A stretch of DNA of 5,505 bases from an uncultured Clostridia bacterium (GTDB taxonomy: Bacteria; Bacillota; Clostridia; Oscillospirales; Acutalibacteraceae): positions 1 to 5,505 of the forward strand of contig CAMOTT010000136.1 of assembly GCA_946626015.1 (NCBI GenBank), written 5' to 3'. The notes under the pieces are model-generated. The model did not search any database. It saw only the letters and a program-made list of their open reading frames with translations, and had not been told where the DNA came from. Below, piece by piece: positions 5,474 through 5,505 of the stretch (positions are counted from its first letter, which is position 1; each line of letters opens with the position of its first letter). A program made the position numbers and the translations under genes.

Positions 5474-5505
5474 ATGAAGAAAAAATTTATTCTTTGTTCT
5501 CAGTG
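5474..5505 (+). CDS. Start of a further gene in the metal operon (3' end outside window)
   Basis: ATG at 5474 opens a frame reading MKKKFILCSQ before the window ends. A purine-rich site AAAGGTGGG (5462-5470) lies just upstream. The gap to the ATPase stop is 27 bp with no terminator, so it is probably cotranscribed. Only ten full codons are visible, too few to name a product; the Lys-rich start followed by hydrophobic residues could be a signal or membrane segment. Confidence 0.6.
   Translation, partial: MKKKFILCSQ

Overview
The window looks like the chromosome of a low-to-moderate GC Gram-positive anaerobe, probably a Clostridia member related to Ruminococcus/Oscillospiraceae. That assignment is an inference. 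It rests on strong GGAGG-type ribosome binding sites, sigma-A-type promoters, a surface-type protein with TTKPT linker repeats, and a CadC/SmtB-HMA-P1B-ATPase metal operon arranged as in many Firmicutes. All genes I can support are on the + strand. No rRNA, tRNA or CRISPR array was seen.

Region 1 (2-1285) is the 3' part of a gene that is already open at the left edge. It encodes a Thr-rich linker followed by a SpoIID/LytB-type peptidoglycan lytic domain. Its GHGVGMSQ motif comes before, not after, the catalytic-Glu segment, so the motif order is permuted relative to classical SpoIID.

Region 2 (1286-1645) is a 360-bp non-coding stretch. It contains a 219-bp segment bounded by 17-bp inverted repeats with one mismatch (1299-1315 and 1501-1517). 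This is a candidate MITE or the remnant of an insertion sequence. A strong terminator (1340-1384) and a second large imperfect hairpin (1437-1492) lie inside it. After it comes an extended -10 sigma-A promoter (1555-1583), with a stem-loop at the predicted 5' end of the next mRNA (1593-1617).

Region 3 (1646-2746) is a single-gene unit for a secreted endonuclease/exonuclease/phosphatase-fold hydrolase with signal peptide. A strong terminator (2781-2817) closes it.

Region 4 (2864-5505) is a heavy-metal resistance operon. A promoter whose -10 is overlapped by an 8-6-8 inverted-repeat operator drives an ArsR/SmtB repressor with both the Cys (alpha3N) and Asp/His/Glu (alpha5) metal sites. Downstream are a free-standing 71-residue HMA metallochaperone-like protein, a Zn/Cd/Pb P1B-type efflux ATPase whose best start is GTG at 3575, and the first ten codons of a further gene that runs off the right edge. 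The expected logic is that metal-free repressor blocks the promoter; Zn, Cd or Pb ions release it; the HMA protein and ATPase then bind and export the metal.

The window is mostly composed of recognisable families. The least explained items are the permuted SpoIID protein, the 219-bp inverted-repeat element and the hairpin-led mRNA of the secreted hydrolase.
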